A DNA stretch of 64,000 bases. Source: Paeniglutamicibacter gangotriensis Lz1y (GTDB lineage: Bacteria; Actinomycetota; Actinomycetes; Actinomycetales; Micrococcaceae). The stretch spans positions 186,001-250,000 of the forward strand of contig NZ_AOCK01000003.1 in NCBI RefSeq assembly GCF_000348945.1, read 5' to 3'. The translations under genes and the position numbers were made by a program. How positions within the stretch are numbered: the first letter of the stretch is position 1; every line of letters begins with the position of its first letter. Below, one piece after another: positions 34,999-44,339 of the stretch. Under the pieces are notes generated by a model that saw only the letters and a program-made list of their open reading frames with translations, did no database searches and was not told the origin of the DNA.

Positions 34999-36051
34999 CT
35001 AGAGTGAGTCGGAATCAAGCAGCGGTGCGATGTACAGCAAGTGTGAGCCGGGGGCCACCAGCGTGGGGCGGCGCATGATCGCGACCACCCCGTTGATCCG
35101 GGCCTGGTATTCACGCGGTGCACGGTCCAGTTCATCGATGAAGTGCACCCGGGCCACCGGCTGCCCGGAGCGCACCGTTTCCCCCAGGTCGACGAGCGGT
35201 TCGAAGAGCCCGGCGGCGGTTGAGGTCACCGGGGACTCGGGCACCAGTTCCAGGAACTGCGGTTCTGCGATCTGCGTTGTTGTCCCCGCGTCGGATTCCT
35301 CCCGCATGATCCCCAGATCGGTCAGAATCCGCGGCAGGCCCTGGCGCATGGCCCCCAGCGCGTGCCGGTCCACGGTCCCGGACCCGGAAAGCTCGGTGGA
35401 AATCGTCAGGATCCCGGCCAGGTCCCCGGCGCTGGACAACGACCCAGGCTCCAGCAGCGGGGCGACCACCATGACATAGGGCAGGCCCAGCAGCTTTGCC
35501 GCGCGCAGCTTCGCCGTCCACAACTTTTCATCGGGGCCGCGGTATATGAACGCACAGGGCAGGTAGGTCGAGTTGGATCCGCCCGAATGCATGTCGATCA
35601 CGAAGTCGGCGCGCGGCAGCAGGTCCCCGGAAATCATCGCCGCCACCTGCCCGGTGGGTCCGCCGCCGGCGTTGCCCGGATAGCTGCGGTTGAGGTTTCC
35701 GCCATCGATCGGCGAGACCCGTGCGGCGCCGCGCACGGCCGGGGAATTGGCTGCCGGGACGACGATCACGGTGCCCGTGAGCCGTTCCGGGTCCAGCTCG
35801 CGGATCAGTTCGTGAGCCAGGACCTGCCCCTCGTATTCGTCCCCGTGGGTGCCGGCGACCAACAGAGCCACCGGCCCGGGGCCCGAGGAAATCACTGCCA
35901 GCGGCACCGGTATGACCGAGCCGTCATGCACGTTGTCCGAATGCACGACGTGCCCGTAGCCCAGCTGTTTCCCGGTGAGGGAGAAATCGATCCCGGTGAA
36001 GGATGCGGCGGCCTTGGTGCGTGGGCGCATCGCCGCCGTCCCGGCGCTCAC
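34999..36051 (-). CDS. Aspartoacylase / succinylglutamate desuccinylase-family hydrolase (DoeB-like)
   Basis: 350 residues from GTG 36051, which overlaps the stop of the upstream gene (GTGA). Zinc ligands are seen in GTHGDEYEGQ (H-x-x-E) and VIDMHSGG (His); the GGNLNRSYPGN segment is the substrate-arginine region of the family. The C-terminal half is a beta domain. Relatives deacylate N-acyl amino acids, including N-acetyl-diaminobutyrate in ectoine degradation (DoeB). Here it lies in a Rieske-oxygenase/ABC-transporter operon, so an N-acyl or lactam-derived intermediate is the likely substrate. The exact reaction is not evident. Confidence 0.85.
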   Translation of the reverse strand: MSAGTAAMRPRTKAAASFTGIDFSLTGKQLGYGHVVHSDNVHDGSVIPVPLAVISSGPGPVALLVAGTHGDEYEGQVLAHELIRELDPERLTGTVIVVPAANSPAVRGAARVSPIDGGNLNRSYPGNAGGGPTGQVAAMISGDLLPRADFVIDMHSGGSNSTYLPCAFIYRGPDEKLWTAKLRAAKLLGLPYVMVVAPLLEPGSLSSAGDLAGILTISTELSGSGTVDRHALGAMRQGLPRILTDLGIMREESDAGTTTQIAEPQFLELVPESPVTSTAAGLFEPLVDLGETVRSGQPVARVHFIDELDRAPREYQARINGVVAIMRRPTLVAPGSHLLYIAPLLDSDSL

Positions 36052-36497
36052 GGGACCCACCGCAGTGCCGCGCCGCGACGCGGGGCCAGCAGTGTGACGG
36101 AGACCCGGGCGTCGTCGGCGGTGAGTGAGACGCGCAGCGATTCGTCTTCCTCCCCCTCCACGATGAACACGTCCCCGGGGTTCAGCCAGCGTTCCCACGG
36201 CCCATTGACCGCCGAGATCAGCACCTGGCCGTGCAGCGAGGTCACCACCATCTGCTGCCCGGAGGGGCGTTCGACGACACCGGTGTGCCCATCGGCGTAG
36301 ACGGTCGTCTGAACCCCGATGTATTCGGGGTCCGCGTCGATGAGCACCTCGGAGCCGGACTCATGCTCGGCCAGCCGCGCCGTCCAGCGCCAGGGGTCTC
36401 CGCGTTCGTCGGTGTCCGGGCAGGCGGCCAGGGTGCGTTGTCCGGCCCCGGCTTCCCAGTAGTCGTCCAGCGAATCGGCTCGTACCAGCATCCACAT
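36048..36497 (-). CDS. Small beta-barrel protein, possibly HutD/Ves-like
   Basis: 149 residues. It opens MLVRADSLDDYWEAGAGQRT and has the strands WRWTARLAEHESGS and QVLISAVNGPWERWLNPGD followed by VFIVEGEEDESLRV, which recalls HutD/Ves proteins (an arginine-containing first strand, a WRxS-like strand, then a ligand-binding barrel). The similarity is loose. It lies 5 bp after the Rieske gene and overlaps the next gene by GTGA, so it belongs to the pathway, perhaps as a ligand-binding modulator rather than an enzyme. Confidence 0.6.
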   Translation of the reverse strand: MWMLVRADSLDDYWEAGAGQRTLAACPDTDERGDPWRWTARLAEHESGSEVLIDADPEYIGVQTTVYADGHTGVVERPSGQQMVVTSLHGQVLISAVNGPWERWLNPGDVFIVEGEEDESLRVSLTADDARVSVTLLAPRRGAALRWVP

Positions 36498-36502
36498 GGC
36501 GG

Positions 36503-37543
36503 CTAGGCCCTTGCCCCGGCGACGGGCCGGTCCGCGGCGGCTGCCTGCTCGCGCTTGAGCAGCGTGGAGAGGATACGTCGGGCCTTGGCCACGCCGCCGT
36601 CCTGGGCGATGAGCACATCGAACTCGCCGGCCGGGCGGGATTGCATGCCGATTTCCTGGGCTTCCAAGGCCTCGGCATCTTCCTGCAGCACGGTGTTCAG
36701 GCCCACGCGCAGGTCCTCGGTGGCCTGCGTATCGTCGAGGGCGAAGTTGCGGCTGAAGGCGTAGTAGTACCAGGAGTTGTGCTCGTCGATGGGGGTGATG
36801 CCGTTGAGCACCTTGATCAGATAGCCCTCCTCGCGGGGACGGCCTTCCCCGGTGATTCCCGAGTGCAGCACGTGCAGGTTGGGGACGAAGAACTCGGTGC
36901 AGTGGAAACGGTCGAACAAACCGCGGGCATCCATGGTGTCGGCGTACAGCGGCGGGGCGGCCACCGAAGGCATCAGCCTATCGACGCTGACCACCGAGCC
37001 CTCGACTTCCACGGTGATGCCGTGCTCGTAGATGTAGTCGTCGCCCACGGTGGTCTGGTGCAGGAACGACTCGTGGGTCAGATCCAGCAGGTTGTCGTGG
37101 ATCAGCCCGGCGCGGCACTTGAAGTGGAACGAGTGGGTGACCGTCGCCCATTCGGGGTCGGTCATCCAGTGCGTGTCCGGCACGTCCGCGGGGTCGGCCA
37201 AATCGACATCGCCCATCCAGGCCCAAATCCAGCCGTCCTTTTCCACCAGCGGGTACTTGCGGACCTTGGCACGCTCCGGGATGGTGCTCTGCGCGGGGAC
37301 CTTGGTACACATCCCGTCTTCGCCGTAGGTGAAGCCGTGGTAACCGCACTCGATGGAATCTCCGATGGTGCGGCCTTTCGAGAGCGGGAAGGCGCGGTGG
37401 GCGCAGCGATCGGCCAGGGCCACGGGCGTGCCGTTCTGGGTGCGGAAGAGCACAATCGGCTGCTCGCAGATCACGCGTTTGACCGGCTTGCGGTCGACCT
37501 CGTTGCTCCAGGCCGCCACATACCAAGTGTTCAGGACATACAT
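36503..37543 (-). CDS. Rieske non-heme iron oxygenase (VanA-like terminal oxygenase)
   Basis: 346 residues, a single-subunit terminal oxygenase of the vanillate-demethylase type. The Rieske cluster ligands are CAHRAFPLSKG (Cys-x-His) and CGYHGFTYG (Cys-x-x-His); the mononuclear iron site is DNLLDLTHESFLH with two His. Members O-demethylate, N-demethylate or hydroxylate small compounds. It is the first gene of the seven-gene operon whose last gene encodes the matching reductase. It starts at ATG 37543 and faces the divergent GntR gene across 168 bp containing a strong inverted repeat. Confidence 0.94.
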   Translation of the reverse strand: MYVLNTWYVAAWSNEVDRKPVKRVICEQPIVLFRTQNGTPVALADRCAHRAFPLSKGRTIGDSIECGYHGFTYGEDGMCTKVPAQSTIPERAKVRKYPLVEKDGWIWAWMGDVDLADPADVPDTHWMTDPEWATVTHSFHFKCRAGLIHDNLLDLTHESFLHQTTVGDDYIYEHGITVEVEGSVVSVDRLMPSVAAPPLYADTMDARGLFDRFHCTEFFVPNLHVLHSGITGEGRPREEGYLIKVLNGITPIDEHNSWYYYAFSRNFALDDTQATEDLRVGLNTVLQEDAEALEAQEIGMQSRPAGEFDVLIAQDGGVAKARRILSTLLKREQAAAADRPVAGARA

Positions 37544-37578
37544 GTTTTTCCTTTGTCGGGAGAGGGAACGCTATGAAT

Positions 37579-37604
37579 TGTATTCACCGTATACAGTGGA
37601 TACA
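37579..37604. promoter_or_regulatory. GntR/FCD operator between the Rieske operon and its regulator
   Basis: Nine-base arms TGTATTCAC and GTGGATACA (8 of 9 positions complementary) flank CGTATACA, which itself contains the palindrome GTATAC. The site is 36 bp before the oxygenase ATG and about 108 bp before the gntR ATG. GntR/FCD regulators favour GTATAC-centred sites. Confidence 0.7.
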
Positions 37605-37711
37605 GATAGGTCAAGGCTTTTTTGTGACGTACGCCACCAGCGCCGTGTCGGGGAACAAAAGCCGCACGCTAGACTGCTGGGAACCGCGACGAAACATTTT
37701 CAGGGAGACGC

Positions 37712-38374
37712 ATGGCTACGGGAGTCCACGACGCAAGGCCACTGGCGGTACGCGTCCACGAACAAATCGCCTCCGAAATCGTCAGTGGCGCGCTGAAGCC
37801 GGGAACCGCCCTGGTCCAAGAACAGGTTGCTGCGCAATACGGAGTTTCGCGGACCCCGGTGCGCGACGCGCTGGCTCTGGTCGCCATGGAAGGCCTAGCC
37901 ACGCTGGTGCCCGGGAGCGGGTACGTGGTCAACAACCTCACGGCTCAGGACGTGTACAACGTCTTCGAGGTGCGATACCACCTGGAGCAGCTGGCGATGG
38001 CACAGGCCATCGGCAGGCACTCCCCTGCGCAACTGGTACGACTGCGGGCGCTCATCGACGAATTCGAGACGCTGGAACCCACCGACGCGGAGGAACAGTT
38101 CCGCCTCGGCAAGGAATTCCATCTCAGGCTCATCGACCCCTGCCCCAACCAGTACCTACGCGAGACCCTGGGAAGCATCTGGGGACACCCGATCCAGCGG
38201 CGGATCACCCGTGTCTACCAGCTGGGTCCGGAACACCAGGCATCCATTGCGCAGGCGCACCGCGATATCCTAGAGGCGCTCCCCGCAGGCGACCTGGAAA
38301 CGATCATCCGGGTCCTGGGCCACTGCCACGACGCCGGCGACATCAACCCGCAGGACCTCCCCTCCCGGGAGTGA
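37712..38374 (+). CDS. GntR-family regulator, FCD subfamily
   Basis: 220 residues. The N-terminal winged HTH reads LVQEQVAAQYGVSRTPVRDAL (split by the conserved VSRTPVR), and the helical FCD domain with its metal/effector-binding His and Asp (EVRYHLEQLAMA, KEFHLRLID, HRDILEAL) follows. GGGAG lies 6 nt before ATG 37712. It is divergent from the Rieske operon and probably represses it until a pathway metabolite binds. Confidence 0.92.
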   Translation: MATGVHDARPLAVRVHEQIASEIVSGALKPGTALVQEQVAAQYGVSRTPVRDALALVAMEGLATLVPGSGYVVNNLTAQDVYNVFEVRYHLEQLAMAQAIGRHSPAQLVRLRALIDEFETLEPTDAEEQFRLGKEFHLRLIDPCPNQYLRETLGSIWGHPIQRRITRVYQLGPEHQASIAQAHRDILEALPAGDLETIIRVLGHCHDAGDINPQDLPSRE

Positions 38375-38394
38375 AGCCGGATTACCGGGTACGG

Positions 38395-39957
38395 CTATGA
38401 TCCGGTGAATTTCGCTCTGATCCGCAGGATCTCCTCCTGGTAGGCGAGGTACAAGTTGGCGATCAAGCCTGTCTCATTCAAGTTCCCGCCCAGAATCTCA
38501 CCGACCCTCTTGACTCGATAGCGCACCGTGTTCGGATGGACGTAGAGCCAGGCCGCCACTCTGGCGACGTCCTGGTCCATGGCCAGGTACCCCTGGATGG
38601 TTTCCACCAGTTCCTTCTCAAGCCGCAGCGGCTGTGTGAATTTCGTCAGCCGCTTGCGATCCGCGGGGCCCCGGAGTCCGGCCAAGAACCAGCTTGCCGG
38701 ATCGACGTCATCCATCCGGATCAGGCTACCGCCTGACTCCGCCCCACCGACGGTGCGCCGCCGAGCTATGCTCACGGCGAGTTCGGCATCCAGGAATTGT
38801 TGGGGGACTTGTGCCAATGATCCGGTGGTCTCGCTCAATCCGATCGCCAAACCCTGTCCGCCTGCCGCCAACCACTGCTCGCTTGCCCTGGTGTCTGGCA
38901 GCAAGGCGTGAAACCCTGGCGGCACTTCTGGCGTCCTGCCATTTTCCGCAAAGAGTAGGGGGACGCCCATGCGCTCGGCGGAATCAATCAAGGTCTCGAC
39001 CCTGGCCGGGGTCAACAACTCGTCGCCCAACGTGGTGGCCACCAACGAGCGGATCGGTTCGAAGGCCTTGAACCCCAAGGGCTTGAGCAACTCCCAGTAG
39101 CGCAGTTCACGGGAGACCTCGATCCCGTCCTGCAGGGAGGTGAGCAGCCGGGCATTCTCATGTCGCTGGCGTGAGGTGTCCAAGTGGCTGATGCCCTCGA
39201 TGGCTCCGAGCATGCGCTGCGTGGTTTCAAGCAGAACATCGCCTAGTTCATCGAGCATGGCCCCGTTCCGTGTGGCAATCGCCAGATGGTAGCCGCGGCG
39301 GCGCAGTACCACGGAACGGTACATGACCTCCCAGCGACCGATCGAAATCCTGTCCTGGGGCGAGCCCCCGTTGCCGATGGCCGCGAAGATAAGGTTCGTG
39401 GGCCCTTCCCCCGTCGATTCAACAATCGCGCCGGAATCCTCGTAGAGCACCGCAGTGCCACGGCAGACGGTTCCCAACCTGGCGATCAACGACTTGATGG
39501 GTGTATCCGAGGAGATGCTGTCCAACAGGTCGTTGGTCAGCCAGAGCATACGCTTGAGCCCGTAGCCACCCGGAGCGGGTGCGTTCTGGTTGACGTAGCT
39601 TTCGATGTGCTGGAAGGGCACCTCCGGGGCAACCGCCACCAATGGCAGCCCAAACTCGAGGCAGCACTGACGCAACTGGTCGGGTATCGATGCAAAATAC
39701 ACGCCGATGCCGAAGAACAACGCGGCGACCTTCGCCCGGTGCAGTCCCTCCACCAGCTCCCGAGCCGCAGTCCCCGGCTGCCCCTCGTTGAGGAAGCGCA
39801 TGCCCGTGGTCAGCATGATGTTTCCCGGTTCAAACCACCGGGCCGGATCATGTATCTCCGAGCTGTGCGCCCCGCTGACCTGGGGGTCGAACGAACCGAC
39901 CACTACGAGCTCCAGGCCCAGGGTTTTGTCCTTCAGAACGTCGCTCAAGTGCAGCAC
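38395..39957 (-). CDS. PucR/CdaR-family transcriptional regulator
   Basis: 520 residues. The N-terminal PucR domain (LSDVLKDKTLGLELVVVG ... GNIMLTTGMRFL) is followed by a long GGDEF-like middle region and a C-terminal PucR-type HTH (VAAWLYVHPNTVRYRVKRVG) ending near residue 495. PucR proteins activate purine, allantoin, hydantoin or amine catabolism. It is divergent from hyuAB and so probably their regulator. Its stop is 21 bp from the convergent gntR stop. Confidence 0.9.
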   Translation of the reverse strand: MLHLSDVLKDKTLGLELVVVGSFDPQVSGAHSSEIHDPARWFEPGNIMLTTGMRFLNEGQPGTAARELVEGLHRAKVAALFFGIGVYFASIPDQLRQCCLEFGLPLVAVAPEVPFQHIESYVNQNAPAPGGYGLKRMLWLTNDLLDSISSDTPIKSLIARLGTVCRGTAVLYEDSGAIVESTGEGPTNLIFAAIGNGGSPQDRISIGRWEVMYRSVVLRRRGYHLAIATRNGAMLDELGDVLLETTQRMLGAIEGISHLDTSRQRHENARLLTSLQDGIEVSRELRYWELLKPLGFKAFEPIRSLVATTLGDELLTPARVETLIDSAERMGVPLLFAENGRTPEVPPGFHALLPDTRASEQWLAAGGQGLAIGLSETTGSLAQVPQQFLDAELAVSIARRRTVGGAESGGSLIRMDDVDPASWFLAGLRGPADRKRLTKFTQPLRLEKELVETIQGYLAMDQDVARVAAWLYVHPNTVRYRVKRVGEILGGNLNETGLIANLYLAYQEEILRIRAKFTGS

Positions 39958-40033
39958 TGCGGTTCCTCTTGCTCGATGCGCTCGCGGTTTTCCGGGCCGT
40001 GAAGCCTAGAATCATCCCGAGCCCGGCCGGAAT

Positions 40034-40048
40034 TTGTAGAAATTACAA
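40034..40048. promoter_or_regulatory. Short inverted repeat upstream of hyuA
   Basis: TTGTA-GAAAT-TACAA, perfect 5-bp arms, in the 188-bp gap between the divergent pucR-type gene and hyuA. It may be the regulator's binding site or part of a promoter; it is short, so this is tentative. Confidence 0.35.
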
Positions 40049-40145
40049 TCATAGGACCGCGATCTTTGAATTCCGCTAATGACAGCGACACGCGTCACAT
40101 TGCATGGTTGGTTGAAGCAGAATCCGAACCACCAAGGAGCACACA

Positions 40146-42200
40146 ATGGCGAATTTACGAGTTGCCGTGGACGTCGGAGGCACATTCACCGACGTCTGCA
40201 TTTTCGACGAGGAGACCCAGGAAATGCGGGTCACCAAGGTTCCTTCCACGCCGCACGACCCCATGGTGGCCGTCATGGGGGGCGTAGAAAGGGCCAACAT
40301 CAATCTTGCCGACGTCTCATTGTTCTCACATGGAACGACCGTGGCGACAAACGCCCTTATCACTCGCAAGTTCCCGGCTTCGGCCATGATCACCACCCGC
40401 GGGTTCCGCGATGTGATCGAAATCCGCGACGGAACCAAGGACGATCTTTGGGATGCCTACAACGACGTCTCGGGTCCCTACATCCGACGACGCGACCGCT
40501 TCGAGGTCACCGAGCGAATCGACTTCTCCGGCAAGGTCGTCACCGCCTTGGATGAGGTCGGGGCCCGGCGGCTCGCCGCCTTGCTGCGCAAGCGCGGAAC
40601 CACCACGATTGCCGTGTGCTTCATCAACTCCTACGCCAACCCGGCCAACGAGATCCGGATGCGCGAGATCCTCCAGGAGGAACTTCCCGAGGCCACAGTC
40701 TCGGCATCCGCCGAGATCCTTCCCGAGATCTTCGAGCACGACCGTTTCAACACCGCGGTCTCCAACGCCGTGCTGGCCCCGCTGGTGACCGGATACGTGG
40801 ACCGTCTGGCCACACAACTCAAAGACGGCGGATATTCCGGGGACCTGTTGCTGCTTCACTCCGGCGGCGGATCGATGACCCCGCGAATGGTCAAGCGATA
40901 CCCGGTGAGACTCGCCGCCTCCGGCATTGCCGCAGGCGCCATCGCCGCCAAGCATGTCGCCCAGCAATGCGGCTTCGAGAACGCCGTCGGGTTGGACATG
41001 GGCGGCACCTCCACGGACATCTGTCTGGTCTCGGGCGGCGAATTGCGCATCACCAAGGAATGGCAGGTCGAATACGGCCACCCCATCGTCTTCCCCTCCA
41101 TCGAGGTCATGACCATCGGTGCCGGCGGCGGTTCCCTGGCACATATCGACATCGCCGGGTCCCTGCGCAACGGCCCCCAGTCCGCGGGCGCGGCACCGGG
41201 CCCGGCCTGCTACAACACCGGCGGCGAAGAGCCCACCAACTGCGACGCCAACGTGGCCTTGAACCGCTTGGGAACCAACTTGGCTGGCGGCGCCAAGTCC
41301 CTGGACCGTGCCCTGTCCCTGGAGGCCATCAAGCGCGTCATCGCCGTGCCGCTGGGCATGGAAGAGGCCGAGGCCGCCCACGCCGTCCTGCAGGTCGCCA
41401 ACGCCAACATGGCCGACGCGGTCCGCCTAATCTCCATCCGCCGCGGCTACGACCCGCGCGATTTCGCGCTCATCGCCTTTGGCGGGGCCGGTGCGCTGCA
41501 TGGCGCCGAGGTGGCACGCGAGCTGAGCATCCCCACCGTCGTGGTCCCGGCGAACCCCGGGGTCACCTCCGCACTGGGCTGCCTGCTGGTCGACATCCGC
41601 CACGATCTCTCGGCCATGTTCACGGGCCTGGCCTCCGAGACCGATCCGGCCGAAATCGAAGCCCGGTTCACGACCCTGGAAAGGGAAGCCTCCTCGCGCC
41701 TGCGGCACGAGGGCGTCAGCGACGATAATGCCGTCCTGCAACGCGAGATCTCCATGCGCTACGCGGGACAGTGGCGCTCGCTCTCGGTCCCCATCGGGTC
41801 CGGACGCGGTTCCCTGGACACCGCCATTGAGACCTTCCACCAGGAACACGAGCGGGAATTCGCCTTCCGCCAAGACGACCAACCGGTCGAGATCTACCAG
41901 CTACTGCTCAGCGCCGTCGGCAAGACCCCGAAGCCGGCCTTTCTTCCGGCCACCGAGCTCAACGCAGCCCCGGGTCCCCCGGCCTCCACGCGGGAAGTCT
42001 ACTTCGGGGATGCCGGATGGCTGGACACTCCTGTCTACGACCGGAGCCGGCTTCCCGCCGGTGCCACGTTCCCCGGACCGGCCATCATCGACCAGCTCGA
42101 TTCCACCACCGTCGTGCCACCGCGCACGACCGCCGAAATCGACGGCTGGGGCAACATCCGCATCCACCTCCACGACCTTTCCTCAAGCAAGGAGTCCTAG
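40146..42200 (+). CDS. Hydantoinase/oxoprolinase family protein, subunit A (HyuA-like)
   Basis: 684 residues. The ASKHA-type ATP site is seen in VAVDVGGTFTDVCIFDEE near the N-terminus and VGLDMGGTSTDICLVSGG in the middle; LIAFGGAGALHGAEVA is the third family mark. With HyuB it forms an ATP-dependent amidohydrolase that opens cyclic amides such as (N-methyl)hydantoin or 5-oxoproline; the acetone carboxylase family is related. AAGGAG precedes ATG 40146. The stop is 2 bp before the hyuB start. The substrate is not evident from sequence. Confidence 0.93.
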   Translation: MANLRVAVDVGGTFTDVCIFDEETQEMRVTKVPSTPHDPMVAVMGGVERANINLADVSLFSHGTTVATNALITRKFPASAMITTRGFRDVIEIRDGTKDDLWDAYNDVSGPYIRRRDRFEVTERIDFSGKVVTALDEVGARRLAALLRKRGTTTIAVCFINSYANPANEIRMREILQEELPEATVSASAEILPEIFEHDRFNTAVSNAVLAPLVTGYVDRLATQLKDGGYSGDLLLLHSGGGSMTPRMVKRYPVRLAASGIAAGAIAAKHVAQQCGFENAVGLDMGGTSTDICLVSGGELRITKEWQVEYGHPIVFPSIEVMTIGAGGGSLAHIDIAGSLRNGPQSAGAAPGPACYNTGGEEPTNCDANVALNRLGTNLAGGAKSLDRALSLEAIKRVIAVPLGMEEAEAAHAVLQVANANMADAVRLISIRRGYDPRDFALIAFGGAGALHGAEVARELSIPTVVVPANPGVTSALGCLLVDIRHDLSAMFTGLASETDPAEIEARFTTLEREASSRLRHEGVSDDNAVLQREISMRYAGQWRSLSVPIGSGRGSLDTAIETFHQEHEREFAFRQDDQPVEIYQLLLSAVGKTPKPAFLPATELNAAPGPPASTREVYFGDAGWLDTPVYDRSRLPAGATFPGPAIIDQLDSTTVVPPRTTAEIDGWGNIRIHLHDLSSSKES

Positions 42201-42202
42201 TC

Positions 42203-44200
42203 ATGACCGATACACTCGTTGCCCCAGATACCCTGGCCAACACGGCAAAACATCCATCACTGGACCCCGTCACCTTCGAGGTGCTCAAGAACGCGTTCGC
42301 GACCTCGGTCGACCTGATGAGCGAACAGATCCTGCGCACCTGCTACTCCTTCGTCATCTACTCCCGCGACTTCTCCTCGGCATTGTGCGATGCCCAGGGC
42401 AACACCGTGATGCAGGGCTCCGGCGACATCGCGGTGCACGTGGGCACGCTGCACTTCCAGTGCAAGGCCGTGCTCGAGGAGTTCGGCACGGATATCCACC
42501 CCGGCGATGTCTTCGCGATCAACGACCCCTACCGCGGCGGGACGCACTTCAACGACGTGTCCTTCATCCGGCCGGTTTTCGCCGACGGAGAGGTCATCGC
42601 CTTCGCCCAGAACAAGGGCCACTGGGCAGACATCGGCGGCAATGTCCCGGGATCCTTCGACGTCAACGCCAAGGACCACTTCGGCGAAGGACTGCGCATC
42701 ACCCCGGTGCGGATTTGGTCCAAGGGCGTCTTCCTGCACGACGTCGCCCAGCTGCTGGTGTCCAACACCCGCGCCCCGCGCCAGGCCATGGGCGACCTCC
42801 ACGCCCAGTCCGAGGCCACCGCGGTCTGCGAGCGCGAGGTGCACCGGCTGGTCGGCAAATACACCAAGGGCACCGTGCTGGCGGCCATGCAGGAAACCCA
42901 GGACTATGTGGAGCGCACGGTGTTGCGGCAGCTGGAGTCCCTGCCCCGCGGCGAATGGGAAACCACCGACTACATCGACGTGGACCCGGGCAAGGGCGAG
43001 GGCCTGGTGCCGATCAAGATCAAGCTCACCCTCGACGGGAACGGCATCCACTACGACCTGACCGGGTCGGCTCCCGCCGTGGCCACATTCCTGAATTCCG
43101 GGTACGGAACCACGCACTCGGCCATCTACGCCGGCACCAAGACCTTCTTCCCGGAGGTCCCGCTGAACTCGGGTTTCTACGCCGCGGTCCGCGCCGAGAT
43201 CGGCCCGGAAGGCACCGTGGTCAACGCCGGATGGCCCTACGCCGTCACCGGGTTCTGTTCCGGCCCGTACGAGAAGATCATGAACGGGATCTTCGAACTG
43301 TGGAGCCAGATCATGCCCGAACGCGCCATGGCGTGCGCGTTCAACCTCGAGTACCTGCTGGTTGGCGGCAAGGACGCCCGGACCCCGAACAACGAGTACT
43401 TCATGTGGTACGACTGGATGGCCGGCGGTTGGGGCGGACGGGCCAGCAAGGACGGATCCTCGGCCACGGCTCCGGTCTTCGGCCCGGGCCTGGCCGTGCA
43501 GCCGGTCGAGGGCCAGGAACGGCTCTCGCCCGTGCTGACCACCCGGCACGAGATCGCCATGGACTCCGCCGGTCCGGGTCGCTACCGCGGCGGACTGGGG
43601 ATCGAAAAGGGCGGGGTGCTCACCGATGCCTTCGACACCGTGATGAGCTACTGCTGCGACCGGGCCCGCTCCATCACCTGGGGCATCGAGGGCGGCCTGC
43701 CCTCCATCCCGCACGGGGTCTGGCTGAACAAGGGGACGGAGCAGGAACGCTACCTCGGCTCGAACTTCTCCTCCGTGCCGGTCCAGTCCGGGGACACCTT
43801 CACCCGGCCCTCCGCCGGCGGCGGCGGCTTCGGCGACCCGCTGCTGCGCACCGCCGACGAGGTCCGGGAGGACGTCATCGACGGCTACGTCTCGATCGAA
43901 CGCGCCGCCAAGGACTACGGCGTGGTGATTCGCGAGATCGACGCGGAACTCGACGAGTTCGAGATCGACGAGGCCGCCACCACCGCGCTGCGCGAACAGA
44001 TCCGTGTCGCGCGGCCGGGCTGGCTCACCGAGGATGCGCACGCGGTCGCCGAACGCTACCGCAACGGCACCACGGGCATGCTCGATGTCATCCGCCGCCA
44101 CGGCGTGATCCTGGACTGGGGCACCGGCGAACTATACGAAAACACCACCGCGGAGTACCGGCAGTTGATGAAGCGCCGCTCATCGGCCCACTGGCACTAG
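42203..44200 (+). CDS. Hydantoinase B/oxoprolinase family protein (HyuB-like)
   Basis: 665 residues. The N-terminus LDPVTFEVLKNAFATSVDLM and the metal-binding GDVFAINDPYRGGTHFNDV segment are typical of HyuB; NKGHWADIGGNVPGS follows, and SAGGGGFGDPL is the standard C-terminal mark. AAGGAG at the end of hyuA lies 8-9 nt before ATG 42203. It acts as a complex with HyuA. After it comes a decayed permease-like fragment. Confidence 0.93.
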   Translation: MTDTLVAPDTLANTAKHPSLDPVTFEVLKNAFATSVDLMSEQILRTCYSFVIYSRDFSSALCDAQGNTVMQGSGDIAVHVGTLHFQCKAVLEEFGTDIHPGDVFAINDPYRGGTHFNDVSFIRPVFADGEVIAFAQNKGHWADIGGNVPGSFDVNAKDHFGEGLRITPVRIWSKGVFLHDVAQLLVSNTRAPRQAMGDLHAQSEATAVCEREVHRLVGKYTKGTVLAAMQETQDYVERTVLRQLESLPRGEWETTDYIDVDPGKGEGLVPIKIKLTLDGNGIHYDLTGSAPAVATFLNSGYGTTHSAIYAGTKTFFPEVPLNSGFYAAVRAEIGPEGTVVNAGWPYAVTGFCSGPYEKIMNGIFELWSQIMPERAMACAFNLEYLLVGGKDARTPNNEYFMWYDWMAGGWGGRASKDGSSATAPVFGPGLAVQPVEGQERLSPVLTTRHEIAMDSAGPGRYRGGLGIEKGGVLTDAFDTVMSYCCDRARSITWGIEGGLPSIPHGVWLNKGTEQERYLGSNFSSVPVQSGDTFTRPSAGGGGFGDPLLRTADEVREDVIDGYVSIERAAKDYGVVIREIDAELDEFEIDEAATTALREQIRVARPGWLTEDAHAVAERYRNGTTGMLDVIRRHGVILDWGTGELYENTTAEYRQLMKRRSSAHWH

Positions 44201-44339
44201 CCGCCGGCCCACCGCCGCCAAGCGGAGGGGGTCCGGAAAGCAGCCTGGTTTCCCGGCGGCTTCGCGCCCCTTCCGCCCGGCCGCACCGCCTTCCTAGGGG
44301 CCCGAAGGATTCGCCGGCGGGTGTCCCCCCCTGCCGAGG

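Noticed and set aside
42257-44101. Open frames antisense and in another sense frame over hyuB
   Set aside because: Both are shadows; only the frame starting at 42203 carries HyuB motifs. The tail of the sense-frame shadow after 44340 was kept as a permease-like remnant.
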